Source of the DNA: Ashinkailepas kermadecensis
Taxonomy: Eukaryota > Arthropoda > Thecostraca > Neolepadidae
Length of the DNA stretch: 64,000 nucleotides
NCBI GenBank assembly: GCA_034440615.1
Contig: JAOTOM010004877.1
Span: forward strand, 482,739 to 546,738
Direction of reading: 5' to 3'
Below, piece by piece: positions 1-12,240 of the stretch. The notes under the pieces were generated by a model, which was not told where the DNA came from, made no database searches, and saw only the letters and a list, made by a program, of their open reading frames with translations. Each line of letters opens with the position of its first letter. Positions within the stretch are counted from its first letter, which is position 1. The position numbers and the translations under genes were made by a program.

Positions 1-867
<867 letters not shown>

Positions 868-1048
868 CTGAGCAGACGAGGTTTCGGCACAGACCAGCGC
901 GGAAGTCGTGAAAGACCCGATTCCGGTGCGACTGCTGCATGCGCGCGTGGATGTAATAGCACGAGTAGCCCAGCTCTGTGATCTTCTTGGCCAGCAGCTC
1001 CACGCGCTGGGTCGAGTTGCAGAAGATGATGCTCTGGTTGATTTGCAA
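868..1048 (-). CDS. me31B: DDX6/Me31B exon, start of RecA domain 2 (motif IV)
   Basis: A 181-bp minus-strand exon encoding 60 residues plus one base. It carries [20 protein letters not shown] (motif IV and surroundings), the YYIHARM segment and [10 protein letters not shown], near-invariant in DDX6 orthologues. The acceptor is ...ctttcAG before Leu; the donor is CTCAG|GTGGGT at 867/868. It joins in phase to the exon at 5224-5352 upstream (phase 0) and the exon ending at 118 downstream (phase 1). The downstream intron (119-867) holds a tRNA-headed SINE; the right duplication of that SINE ends only about 70 bp from this donor. No frame lesion is seen. Confidence 0.95.
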
Positions 1049-1936
1049 CTGAAAGGCCGAGTGGGATCAGTTAGTAGCCCGGCAGGGATCGATCGCCCAT
1101 CGAAGCTACCTTCCATGGTGGGCACATTTAACTATATACCAACGGGGTTGAAAAATTGTCTCGGGTATTAGCCACCCAGAACAGGGTCATGTGCGAAAGA
1201 GTTCCGAGTTGCCGGTTTGCATGCACATGGACAATCACTATTCCGTGTTCGCTCCGGCCCTTCACGGATACCATAATGACAGAGGCTGGAACAACGGATG
1301 GGGACGGGGAAGGGGATCTGTCCTGGAACAGATGCAAGGCGGCAACCATTGGTTGTACGCCCTAAAACTCGATCGCATCAGAGAAAGGGCGAATTTAGAA
1401 CAGGGAAAAATGGAGCACGAGCCTGGTATTTCTTCCTTTTTTAATGCGTAAACTACACGGACGCCCTGCAGTCCCATTGGATGTAAAATGGGCCCACTGC
1501 TTGATTTGCTTTCGTAACGAAGTTAATTTTGGACCACTCTTTCGAATGCGAGCTTAATCGCGTCTGCTCCTATGTATGCATGTATGTATGCCTGGGATCC
1601 GCGCACCGAGCGGATCCCAGGCATTTGGTCGGCACATACCGGCGCGCTGACCCCAGCAGTTGACGCCACAGCCCTTTGCGGTGCGGTGCAATAGGTGTCG
1701 TCGACCGGCCAGATCGGGAGCGTTCACCCTCCCCCATGAGCGACCTGTACCCCTCTCGCGCGCGCGACTTGTGTCGTAGCAGGGGAGCCGGAGAGGTCAG
1801 TCTGGGCGGGTCAGCCGGAGAGGTAAGACGTTGCGTTGTCGAGGCTTGGAAGATGTAGCCATGGTTAAGATGTGGACGTTAGAACGGTTGGGTCACTGTT
1901 GGATTGGAGAAACTGTTTGAAACTGTTGCTCAAGTA
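1049..1936. other. Intron sequence, no gene recognised
   Basis: Part of the me31B intron between exons at 868-1048 and 5224-5352. Short open frames on both strands overlap without recognisable domains. A perfect hairpin lies at 1588-1624. Confidence 0.6.
1588..1624. repeat. Perfect 15-bp hairpin
   Basis: ATGCCTGGGATCCGC (1588-1602) is perfectly inverted at 1610-1624 around a 7-nt spacer. Function unknown; it lies in a me31B intron. Confidence 0.85.
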
Positions 1937-2355
1937 CAGTGGCGTACCGAAGTAGGGGGTCAGTTGCTCCCTCCCCCTGAGAGGTGGGGTCCCCAAGAAA
2001 CGCACAGAGGTTCGGAAAGATTGCGCCAGGCTCCCTAAAAATCCCACTGGGGCCCCCAAGAATCGCACCGGCCCCCTAAAACCAGGCCGGGGCCCCTATA
2101 ATCACATTGGAGGCCCAAAAACGTGGCGTAGGGGCCAATGAAAATGGCGCCGGGTGACCCCAAAATCGCACCAAGGCCAATGCAAATCACACTGGGGGCA
2201 CACAATCGTTCCGGGGTCCCTGAAAATGACGCCGTGGGCCACAGAAAATGACGCTGTGGGCCCCAGAAAATGGGACCGGGGCCCCTGGAAATACCGCTGG
2301 GTCTCCCAAAACGTCGCACCGGGTGCCCTGAAAAGTCGCGCCGGGGCCACCGAAA

Positions 2356-2431
2356 AGACGTGGCCTCGTTAGTTATTTGGGCTTTACGGCGCTCCGACCA
2401 GTTATGATCATTCGCGCCCAGATGTGGCCTC
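2356..2431 (-). mobile_element. Short tailed insertion A (52 bp) with 12-bp duplication
   Basis: Body 2368-2419 between AGACGTGGCCTC and AGATGTGGCCTC. The plus strand starts GTTAGTTATTTGGGCTTTA and ends CATTCGCGCCC; in reverse it has the hairpin core (GGGCGC/GCGCCG) and tail AACTAAC. It interrupts the first GGGGCCCC-type repeat copy. Confidence 0.85.
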
Positions 2432-4817
2432 AAAAGTACGGACCGGCGCCCCTGGAAATCACGCTGGGGGCACAAAGTTTCACCGGGCCCCCCCCCCAAA
2501 AAAAAACGACGCTATGGCCCCGAAAGGCTGGCCGGGCCACTGAAAATCATACGGGCTCAAAAGATCGGACCGGGGCCCCTAAAAATCGCACTGGGGCTCC
2601 CAAAAATTCGGACCGATGCCCCTGGAAATCACGCTGGTCGTCACAAAAGTTCGCGCCTGGGCCGAGGGGACAAAAAATTCACGTCGGGGGCCCAAAAAGT
2701 CGTGTCGGGGTTCTTGAAAATGACTGCCGGGACCCTAAAAGGTCGGGTCGGAGGCCCCACGTGGAGCCTGGAGGTCCAAAAAGTCGCGCCAGGGACCCTG
2801 TAAATCACGCTATGTGCTCGACAGGTCGCACCGGAGCCCAAAAAGTCCCATAGAGACCACCAAAAAGAATTAGGCGGGGCAATGAATAAACAGTCCGGAC
2901 ATGGCAACTCACTTTGTGGTCCCAACAATCGCTCCAAAAGCCACCAAAATATGTCGAGTCCTCAAGAGCATGTCGGGTCCACTAAAACCTGCGATAGGGA
3001 TTCCAACAAATGACGACCGGGCCCGAAAAAACGTATTTCCAAAAATCAAATCCTACCCGGAATGCACTCTACGGCCACAATTGCGTCAGACCTAAAAAAA
3101 CAACAAAAAAACGCCTCTGACAATGGAAGAGCGTGTTGCGGCACGCAATAAATGCCCCGGGAACCCGAAGAATCGAACCGGGCTCAAAAGTATCGCGCAA
3201 GTGTCTCATAAAAAAAATATACTCACAATAATCACAAAGGGGATTGACCTAGACCTAGATTGACCGAGAAACGGAAAATTCAGAACCGGTCTCGAAAGAA
3301 GGTTCTCCGAAGGACCTTTCTACTCTGAAGGGTGCCATCGGCTGGAGAAGAAAAAACTAGTAGCCGCAGTGGCGTACCAAAGAGACACATTCCCAGCCCC
3401 TCCTGAAGGAGTGGACTCAAGAATTAAGCCAGGGTATCCCAAAGATCGTTCTAGGGCCCAATAAATTCGCGTCGGGGCCCCAAATTCGCGTAGGGGGCTC
3501 TAAATATATACAGCGGGCACCAGCAAACTAGCGCCATGGCCGCCAAAATCGCGCTGTGGCCCAGCTAAGTACAACGCGCCCCGCGAACTCGCGCCGAGCC
3601 CCCAAATATCGCGCTCGGGAACCAAAATTCCCGTCGATAGTCCCAAAATTCTGATCGGGGCATTACAAACTCCACTGAGGGAAAAAAGGAAGCCAGAGCC
3701 CTCCAAAATAAGGAGATTCTGAAAAACAAATGTATGAGCCAGGAAAATCGCTCCGGAGCCCCAATCTATCAACAGATGCCTTCGAAAATCGTGCATGGTC
3801 CCGACGAAACGTACCGAAGCTCGAAAAATCGCAGCGTGACAAAAAATAGAGCCGGGAGCCCAACAATCAGGCTGGAACCCGAACTTTGAAAAATTCATAG
3901 GAAGTCACCAAAAATTGAGTGGCGCCTAGGAAACTGGCATCGGGTACCTCCGGAACCACGCACTTGGGCCCGAAAAGTCAGTCCGGGACCCCGAGAACCG
4001 ATAAATTATACCGGAACACCCAAAAGCGTGCTGGGGTCCCACAAAGGTGCCCAGAGCCCCAAATAAACACAGCTTGGCCCTAAGAGCACAACAGGAGGCC
4101 GAAAATGCATCGGGCCCTATGAATGGTACGGAGTCCCGCAAAGAGCGGCACAGTCCTAAAAAATGCGTTGCAGCTTTAAATAAACACACCGGTAGCTCTT
4201 AAAAACATGACGGAGGCCTCAAAGCACACCAAGGCCACGAGATCGCATGGGGCCTCAAAAACAGGCTAGGGCCCTCAAAAAGCGAAATGGTCCTAAAAAT
4301 GAATTAAAAACCGAACACTAAATAAACACATAGGTCTTCGACAACGCGCCGGTTCCTAAAAAAAGAGTCTGGGTCTCAGAAATGTGCCCGAACCCTAACA
4401 AAAATTGGTTGGAGCCCTAAAACACATTCGTAGACGAAGGAAACGCAAAGGATCGAAAAAAAAACCTAGCTGGGGCCTCGGTTCGCTAGCCAATCTGGGA
4501 GCATTTTTAACCAAGAGAGATGAGGTGAGGTGTAAAGAGATGAGGTGCATCAAAGTTCATCGGGTATCCGAATTTCTGAACCACCAGAAAAGGTGGGATT
4601 AAAAGAACTGATCATCGAATTGAACTAATCGAAATTTTCCCAGCGAACACCGATACGAAGCATTCCACATGCCAAATATGGCACAAGACTATCATGTGGC
4701 AGCAATTAGCAAAACGTAGGAGACCTAGCAAAAGCCGGAGAATCGCACGAAGTGTGGCGAATGCTCCGAATGCGCAAGGTGGGTGTATGCGTGCACGCAC
4801 GTTGGCGTTTTGGCAAC

Positions 4818-4901
4818 CGGGCGTTATTAATTGGTTGGTTATTTGAGTTTTAGGGCGCATCGACCAGGTTTAGTCATTTAGCGCCCATCGGGCGTTATTA
4901 A
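4818..4901 (-). mobile_element. Short tailed insertion B (58 bp) with 13-bp duplication
   Basis: Body 4831-4888 between perfect CGGGCGTTATTAA copies. The reverse strand shows GGGCGC/GCGCCC hairpin arms and tail AAATAACCAACCAA. The related repeat copy at 58.5 kb lacks the insertion (an empty-site comparison). Confidence 0.9.
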
Positions 4902-5223
4902 CTGGAATACCCGAAATTGGAGAAAAAAAATCACATTTAAGTGATTGGTACAGTTGTCATTTCGGCAGTGTGAGGTGACATATCAATGGATACCAAAATA
5001 AAAGCCTTCAAACAGGATGGGGGAGTTAGAGTTGAAATCCGGCGACTCGAACGATGGTGGGAGATTGGGCCCCTCCACAGAACAATTAAGTTGGTCCCTA
5101 ATTATTTTATTCAACAAAATACAATGGGTCCCTTTAAACAAAAATATTGGTCGAGACCCGGGTTCAGCAGTTAGTTACACCGGTTCAGCAGGTGGCAGCA
5201 GCCACCAGCCGCCCAACACCCAC

Positions 5224-5352
5224 CTTGGAGAAGAGCGTGTTGAGGCAGTGCACCTTCTGTTTCTCTTGGACGAACGCGTAGTACTGTGTGACTCCTTTCA
5301 GCGTCAGCTCGTCCATCAGGTTAATCTCGTACGGCTCGTTAAGGTGTTTTCG
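5224..5352 (-). CDS. me31B: DDX6/Me31B exon, linker between RecA domains
   Basis: A 129-bp, 43-codon minus-strand exon in phase 0 at both ends. It reads [20 protein letters not shown] and then [20 protein letters not shown], the interdomain segment that is highly conserved in Me31B/DDX6 ([18 protein letters not shown] in relatives). The acceptor is gtcgcAG|CGA; the donor is CCAAG|GTGGGT. The downstream intron (1049-5223) is almost filled by a copy of the GGGGCCCC-type repeat. A 42-bp near-identical piece of this exon recurs at 6136-6177 in the upstream intron. Confidence 0.95.
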
Positions 5353-6135
5353 CTGCGACATCAGTGAGCGTTGTCAGCACTGCAGCAGGCAGCAGCTGTC
5401 GGCACCGCAGCAGACACCCACCACGAGACACTAACACGGCTCAGGCATACAGCCACGAAGGAATCTTTGAATCTCTCAGAGGACCTTGTTCGTTCATTAG
5501 GGGCCGTTCAGGAGAATCCCAGTTCAGCCCTTTCCGACTCTCATAGACCCTCTTCATTCCTTTCACGTTGGGCCTCTGGGACCTTCACGTCAGCCCAGGG
5601 GGCCTTTGAGGGATCCCCTGCACAGACGCCTTGAGGGCTCCTAAAGGAGGTCGCCTGGAGGACCCCCTCAGACCCTCCAGGGGTACTGCCCACTTCGCCC
5701 CCTTGGCTACGCCACTGGCTCCGGCTACTAAATTAAAATGGCTTATTGATCACATCCTCAAGTCTTTCCACGAAAGTCCTCCGATGGGAAAGGTTGATGA
5801 ACGCCGGACGAGTGCTTCCAAGTTAAGCAAAATTGTAATCAATCAATGCAGAATAATTCAATATGCTCGGCCGGCCCAACTTTGCATCATGTAAACAGCG
5901 GATTTCCATACACCGCCTTGATTTAGTCAGGGTTCGTTGTGCTCCACGACACACCACCGATGAGGTTTTTTTATGAAATTGATGTCTGATCTACACAGAA
6001 ACGAAGGCAGTATAACTTATTCCACTGAAAGCATGGCAAAGCCGATGGAGTTCTCGTTCTTAGAAAATTGGTAGAATTTGTTGTAAAATATTTACATACC
6101 TCAAACATGAATCGAATGCAAGGTGCTTTCGCGCT

Positions 6136-6177
6136 TGTTTCTCTTGGACGAACGCGTAGTGCTGTGTGACTCCTTTC
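6136..6177 (-). pseudogene. Duplicated fragment of the me31B linker exon
   Basis: 42 bp nearly identical (one mismatch seen) to positions 5258-5299 of the me31B exon, including the codons for KGVTQ-YAFVQEK. It lies in the upstream intron with no splice sites of its own. Nearby repeats (GCCACCACGGGAC and GACACGGCTCAG at 5420-5445 and 6579-6633) suggest a larger, decayed local duplication. Confidence 0.75.
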
Positions 6178-7036
6178 TTCTCGCTAGATGGCAACCGCTC
6201 AAAGATTCTGTAATGCGTTCTTTTATACGAATTCAGCTTGCTAATACGAGTAGTCAGGCAATATGGTGCAAAGGGCCTTTCTGCGGTCTAGAGCAGTCTT
6301 CGGCACCGGACCAGCTCACAGGCTGGTTTGAGACGGGAATGTGAAGTATTATGAGGATATTTCATATGTATCTAGTGGGGAAACTGAGGGAAGTTTCTGC
6401 ATGTATTTTCAATCGATATTTGTAATGCTTCTAATCAATAGGATATATCGGCACGGTAACACGAAACGAGAAGCTCGGTGAAAGGATGTGGAAAATATTA
6501 TTTGAAGCGATGAAAGAAAAACAACTCGGGTGTCAATTTGAACGCAACTGTAGACATTTGAAAACAATGACTCGGGCAGACAGCCACCACGGGACCTTGA
6601 CACGGCTCAGGCCACCACGGGACTTTGACACGGCTGACCTCGGCACACACGAACAGGCAGAGAAAACACTGCAGGCCACGGCAACCTCTTGGTTGACATA
6701 CATAATGGAAGTTAATTCAACGACACCCAAATCTAAGCGGACATGATATCTTCCTATTTGAATTCATGCAAGTAGCCATGTATGTGTGCAAGTGCAGCCT
6801 TACATGGAGAAAATGAGCAACAGCATTGCGCTGGCATGTATTAATGCATTCTGCTTGAATAGAGTTACAGTTCATTCATTCATTCATTCATTCAGTTCAT
6901 TCACACAGTTCAGAACTTTTAGTTAATACCGCGAAGTAAGCAACACTACGTTTGATACGACGGTCAACAAACTTTAAACACACTTGCCTATCCGAAAAGG
7001 AGATCACTAAAGCACAATACCACACATAATGAAGAG

Positions 7037-7160
7037 CATGAACTGCTCGACTGCGAGTCACACCCATCATGAACTGCTCGGTTATGGGCGACGCCCGCCA
7101 TGAGCTGCTGGACCGTACGCGACACTGACCATGAATTGTTCGACCGTGAGCGGAAACGTA
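7037..7160 (-). repeat. Four-copy 31-bp tandem duplication of an exon end and donor
   Basis: Units starting at 7037, 7068, 7099 and 7130 share CATGAACTGCTCG (or CATGAGCTGCTGG / CATGAATTGTTCG) on the plus strand at an exact 31-bp period. The unit at 7130 is the true end of the me31B DEAD exon. Only that unit keeps a GT donor; the others read GC, AT and CT after CATG. Confidence 0.88.
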
Positions 7161-7347
7161 GCCGAGAAGAGCAGCACCTGCCGCGACTGCGGCAGGAACG
7201 AGATGAGCCGGTCCAGCATGCCCTTGAAGTCTTGTGACAACAGCTTGTCGGCCTCGTCCAGCACTAGCGTCTTGCATCGATCCATCTTGCACACCTGCTT
7301 CTCCATCAGGTCGAGGATACGACCAGGCGTCGCCACAATCATGTGCA
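7130..7347 (-). CDS. me31B: DDX6/Me31B exon with motifs Ib, II (DEAD) and III (SAT)
   Basis: A 218-bp minus-strand exon with [11 protein letters not shown] (motif Ib), [13 protein letters not shown] (motif II, DEAD) and [15 protein letters not shown] (motif III, SAT). The acceptor is attccAG|TGCAC: two bases complete a Val codon begun by the previous exon. The donor is CATG|GTCAGT. The ATP-hydrolysis motifs are intact. The donor end is copied in a four-unit, 31-bp tandem duplication running into the intron (7037-7160). The acceptor-side intron sequence recurs near 12547-12590, suggesting local segmental duplication. Confidence 0.95.
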
Positions 7348-8051
7348 CTGGAATGCACGCCAGATGCCGCTGTACTGCACAGTGCATACCACGCCCATAC
7401 CGCAGTCGGTTGACCTTGACCGCGCGCGGTCGGTTACGGTCCGAGGGTGGCAGTGGTGAACTCGGCCGCGGGCGAGACAAAAGCGCGGGTCGTGGTGGCG
7501 GCAGAGGTGGCGATGCCGCGGCCGCCAAGGTCGGGCGTGGTGTCGCCGGTGCTGCAGCCTGTGGAGGTCGTGCACCTCGGACTTCAGCATCAGGTGGTCG
7601 TGGTGGCCGCTAACGCTGTTATGTGATCACCTGTTTTTCTTCGGAGATCCTAACGGTAATCAGCTCACCGTATTGAACTCGCCCATGGTCTTGGTTATTT
7701 ATTATTATAATGATGAAGTAGTGCTAAACTGGCACAAGATCTGGGAAATGCCACGAGGTGTGTAGTTAACGTAAGTGTAAGTGAAGATAACTTGGAATAG
7801 CTCCAATGATAAGGCTGCTGGAATAATGTGAAATATTGTTTCCGATAGACGTAAATAAACTTTCTATGTTCCATATAATTGATCTTGGTGTAATTCCAGT
7901 ATATTGTGTGTCATTAATGTATTTAAAATGTCAGTTTCACGCAAGTGCTCGCTGCTGTGTTGCCGTATTGCGATGTTTGTTTGGTCACTATTGGCTGGCC
8001 ATACGAATGGACAAGGACATGGCCGGGTCGGCGGGGCTGTGCGGACTGGAG

Positions 8052-8103
8052 CGGCACGGCTGCCCCCCATCGGCACGGCTGCCGATGGGGGGCAGCCGTG
8101 CCG
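8052..8103. repeat. Perfect 24-bp hairpin with 4-nt loop
   Basis: CGGCACGGCTGCCCCCCATC starts the left arm (8052-8075). The right arm (8080-8103) is its exact inverse, and the loop is CGGC. It lies in GC-rich intron sequence just before the L1-like element. Confidence 0.9.
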
Positions 8104-8379
8104 GTCAGCGGCCGTCGATCCGGCTTGTGGCGGGCGGCCGGCTCGTGGGCTCGGGCGAGCTGTTCTTGCAGCAGGATCGGCGCATCGGTTAGGTCGATTA
8201 ATACCGTTCTAGCGGGTTGGGGTAGGGTTCAGACATGGGGGTTAGGACTTTGGACACCTAGTATGGGCCATACTTTGCAATTAAACGTTGATAAAGCCGA
8301 CCGTGACAGTATCTGGTGCATTAAATTAATATTTAGAAGTACTATGTTAAACATCTTTCGGTATACATTTTAACATACT

Positions 8380-10877
8380 ACTTCTGAAGTTAAATATTTT
8401 AACGTTTAATGCCAGGGGAATACGGTGTGATGAAAAAAAGAAGGGCTTTGTTCCGATTTCTGCATATAGATTACCCTCATCATATTGCGGTTTTGCAACA
8501 TTCCAATATTAAAGACCAAAAAGTTTGGGAAAATAAATGGGGATCGAACATATTCTTCAGTCATGGTTGTTATTGGGATTTAGGGGCACATCAAGTGCGT
8601 AGGTTATACAGCTCCCATTCAGTCATGGTGAAAGCACACACGATACTGGTGTAGCAATATTATTTCCTCGATCGTTTAAAATGGTAGTATTGTAGAAAAT
8701 GCTTTTGTAGATGACAAAGGAAGATTGGTAATAACTAAGTTGGCGTTTGAACGCGTGAGAATATCACTCGTGGTGCTGTACGCACCAACTCAACTTCACA
8801 ATTTGGATCAAGTCTCATTTTTTTCCAATCTCTCGGTCATCGACTAAAATAACCGACTGCAGATGAATTGAATCACACTATAACTTGTGGATATCTCAGT
8901 TTACGACTATCGCATTTAGATGCGGATTCAGCTGATTACCGACCAAATTTGACAACGAAAAATGTGCATCACATGGTAAACGAACTCGATTTCGTGGACG
9001 TTTGGCGCGATAGATATCAGAGAACTGCTAGGTATACCTGGCGGCGACTAAAACCTCTTCAACAATCAATAATTGATTACGTGTTCAGTAGTAGTTATTT
9101 GTTACAGCATCATGCACTACAGCGCATCGAGATACAACCAGGCATTTGTAGCCACCACAGCTTAGTCAATTTTGAAACTATGCTGTATGGAATAAACTAT
9201 GCTGTAGGAACTGGGCTGTGGCGATTTAATAATACCCTTCTCGAAGATGGCATTTGTATTTACAATGTGCGTGCTGAGATTAAAAGGGCTAATGACAATG
9301 AGAGTATATATGACGATGCTCACGATCTCTGCTTAAAATTAGAAATGGTCACGAGTGCCATTCGAGTGATTCACATGAAAAGAAGCAAAGAAAAGGCCAG
9401 ACAGAAGAGAGAAGAAAAAATATACTACATGAGTTAAAACAATATGAGCTGCTCTTGTCGCTAGTTCTACCGAAGCTTTTTTTAAACAGATACGCTACTG
9501 TTCGCGACCGAGCAAATGCATTTGAAGAACAAAAAGGCAGATCCGTCATGTTATGGTCTGGAGTGAGATGGGTTGACCAGGGTGAGAGGCCTTCAAAATA
9601 CTTCTTCGGTATGAAGTATTGCATTTCTCCCAGAGAAATGCAAAGAAAAATATCAATGTTCTGGAAACAGAAGACGAGCAACACATTTCCAAAAATAGAC
9701 ATTCTGGAATATTGCAAAAAAACATTTGATAAATTATATGAATCTAAATCTAACACAATAGCTATAGGCGAATCAACGATTATCCGACTTCCATCAATTT
9801 CCCCAGATTAACCGAAATATAAAATAATTTGTGACGGTCGCATTACAAATCAGGACTGGCTGCATGCGCTTAAGGGGATGATTAATAACAAAGCTCCTTC
9901 GGTTTCAAGATTTTCGAAGGAATTCTTCCTTTTCTTCTTGCCAGACCTGGGAAACATGATTGTAGATTACATAAATGAAGCAAAAGGAAGGGCTGATTTT
10001 ATAACACAGAGGCGTGGAGTGATAACATTGATACCAAAAAAGGTGATCAAAAGTTTATTAAGAATAAAAGGACTATTTGTTTATTAGACATAGTGCACAA
10101 AATAGTGGCTAAGGTCTTGTCAATTATAATTATGGCTGTCATTGAAAGCATAATAGCCTATGACCAAACAGGGCCAATTAGGGGCATATTTATTGGCTCC
10201 AACTTGCGAGCGCTAGCCGATGTTATTAAATACTGCGAGCTTAATGACGGTGGAGGAATACTCATGGCCTTGGACTTCCAAAATGCTTTTAATACAGTTG
10301 AATATGAATTTGTATATGCATGCGTAAAATGCTTTAATTTTGGTGCGTCCTTTATCGAATGCGTTAAGCTATTGCATACAAACTCAGAGCTTTCGATAAT
10401 AAACAACGGTTTCACATCATATTGGTTTAGGCCGTCTCGTGGTCTACAGCAAGGGTTCCCTTATCCCCGCCGCTATTCACGATTGCGGTTGAAAAACTCG
10501 CATGCAAAATCGGGCAAGCAGGAAATGTGCATGGCCTAAACATTTCGAACGAAAATTTTGTTATTTCTAAGTATTGTGAGACGACACCACGTTGTTTGTT
10601 AAAGATTTGCGATCAGCAGAACAATGCCCGCGCATAGTTTAAGATTATGGAAAGGTATCCGGCATGGAATTGAATCAGGATAAAGTGAATTCATGTGGTT
10701 AGGTCGTGATAAAAAGAATGAGGCGAGTATTTGTGGTAGGAAACCGTCTGAGAAGGTTAAGATATTGGGAGTTTGGTATAGTGCCGTGGTATACCGTGAC
10801 GAAATTAATGTAAAGCCAATTACAGCAAGGATTAAACAAACACTGAACCGATGGAAACAGATCTCACTTTGAAAGGG

Positions 10878-10940
<63 letters not shown>

Positions 10941-12240
10941 GTCTCCCTGTCTCAAAGAATGATACTGTGGGTGAAATCCAGGGATATGTCACGGAGTTTC
11001 TATGGAATGATCGAACAGCTAAAGTTGCCAAACAAACTTTATGCTTACCCATCGACGAAGGCGGACTGAATGCCCCTGACGTCCTTCAGGTTTATAAAGC
11101 TATCCGAGTATCATGGCTGGGAAAGATGATAAGATTGAAAAATACAGCTTTCGTTAAAGTACTTGAAAATAAAATGAGTATCCATAGAGGATATATGAAA
11201 TGTAACTTACCGAAGACTTGGATCAATTCAAAACCTATTTTAAGGTATCACAAGGAAATGTTGTGGTTCAGAATAGCAGTGCCAATTAAGCAACCGACAA
11301 AACGCAAAAGAAGTAAGGCAGCAATACATTGGGCATAAAGAAGTAAGGCAGCAATACATTTGGCATAACTCGTCGATACGGGTACGTGGGCAACCAATTT
11401 TTCATAATGAACTAAAGAGAGGATGTGAGCCTTATTGACGACTTTTTTTTTATCACACTAACATCACATCACACTGGCTTTCTTAAAAAAAAAGGAAAAA
11501 AGGGAAAAAGGGAAAAATTTCGTCCGCATGGGTTAAGCCCACTCACATATATTGGATGGTGTCACGCCATCCCTTCACAACGGAAGCGCTTAGCTATACA
11601 AAGTCCTCATTTACAATATATAGATAAACGTAAAGGTACTATTAAAGTGAACAAGACAACTTCGCTTTTGCTAATAAAATATAAATATGTATACAGCCAA
11701 AATGTATATAGCGTGAAACCAGCCGCACAAAAACGTTGGGACGAGGAAGGAAAGGGGTTCGGTGGAGCGTGGAAGACAATATATTGCTTACCGTTTAAAA
11801 TCACGTCATCGACGAGATTGCAGTCTTCAATATATAATTATTCACCGTTGTTTTCCAACACAACGATTTTTATGCATTAGGAAAGTACTCGATGACCCAC
11901 ATTGGCGAGAACTGTCGAGAGGCAGAAACAATGGAACGCCTATTGTTTGCGCGTTACATTTCAGTGAGGATATCTTGGCAGAAATTATGCGATGAGTTAA
12001 AGCAAGTAAGGGCCAAAGATGAGGTCATTAATTTAAACGAAAGCAACTTGTCTGGGCGCACTAGTTATAAAGATGTCACAAATCTCGTCATATTAACAAA
12101 AGAGTACATTGTTTGTCAACGTGGCAAAGGGAAGACTTTCATATGCAACCATTGCAAAATCGAGTAATTAAAATTAGGAATATTCAGCAGGCCATGGCTA
12201 CAAAAACGAAAGAGTAGAAAGGTTTAGGGAGAAATGGGGG
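8380..12240 (+). mobile_element. Decayed L1/Tx1-like non-LTR retrotransposon
   Basis: Plus-strand ORF2 remnant broken into many frames. In order: an APE-type endonuclease start near 8398 (LTFNARGIR, then KKRRALFRFLHIDYPHHIAV); the endonuclease end near 8990-9160 (WRRLKPLQQSIIDYVF, SHHSLVNFE); RT approach (SQRRGVITLIPKK-like TQRRGVITLIPKK at 10010); and RT core (DQTGPIRGIFIGSN, LDFQNAFNTVE, RGLQQGFP, 10160-10460). The C-terminal part reads LNAPDVLQVYKAIRVSWLGK near 11070 and ILTKEYIVCQRGKGKTF at 12095-12150. A (TA)n tract sits inside. It lies in the me31B intron, opposite in sense. Clade assignment to L1/Tx1 is by pattern only. Confidence 0.82.
10882..10938. repeat. (TA)n microsatellite
   Basis: Uninterrupted TA dinucleotide run of about 57 bp inside the L1-like element. 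Confidence 0.97.

Larger units (their letters stand above)
1937..5160 (+). repeat. Long GGGGCCCC/AAAA-type dispersed repeat, copy 1
   Basis: A degenerate array of ~20-22 bp units that alternate GGGGCCCCTGAAAATCACGC-like and GGGCCCAAAAAGTCGCGCC-like forms. It is followed by a non-repetitive 3' part (4470-5160). The 3' part includes CCAATCTGGGAG, TGTGGCAGCAATTAGCAAAA, GCACGAAGTGTGGCGAATGC and a GAGTTAGAGTTGAAATCCGG block. The same blocks recur in the same order near 58.2-59.6 kb and in part at 50.4-50.75 kb, so this is one ~3-kb interspersed element, not simple low complexity. It contains short insertions A and B. I see no protein product. Confidence 0.75.
5161..7036. other. Intron sequence between me31B exons
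   Basis: Apart from the exon at 5224-5352 and its fragment at 6136-6177, this holds short internal repeats and a (TTCA)n microsatellite at 6871-6894. No other gene is recognised. Confidence 0.6.
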
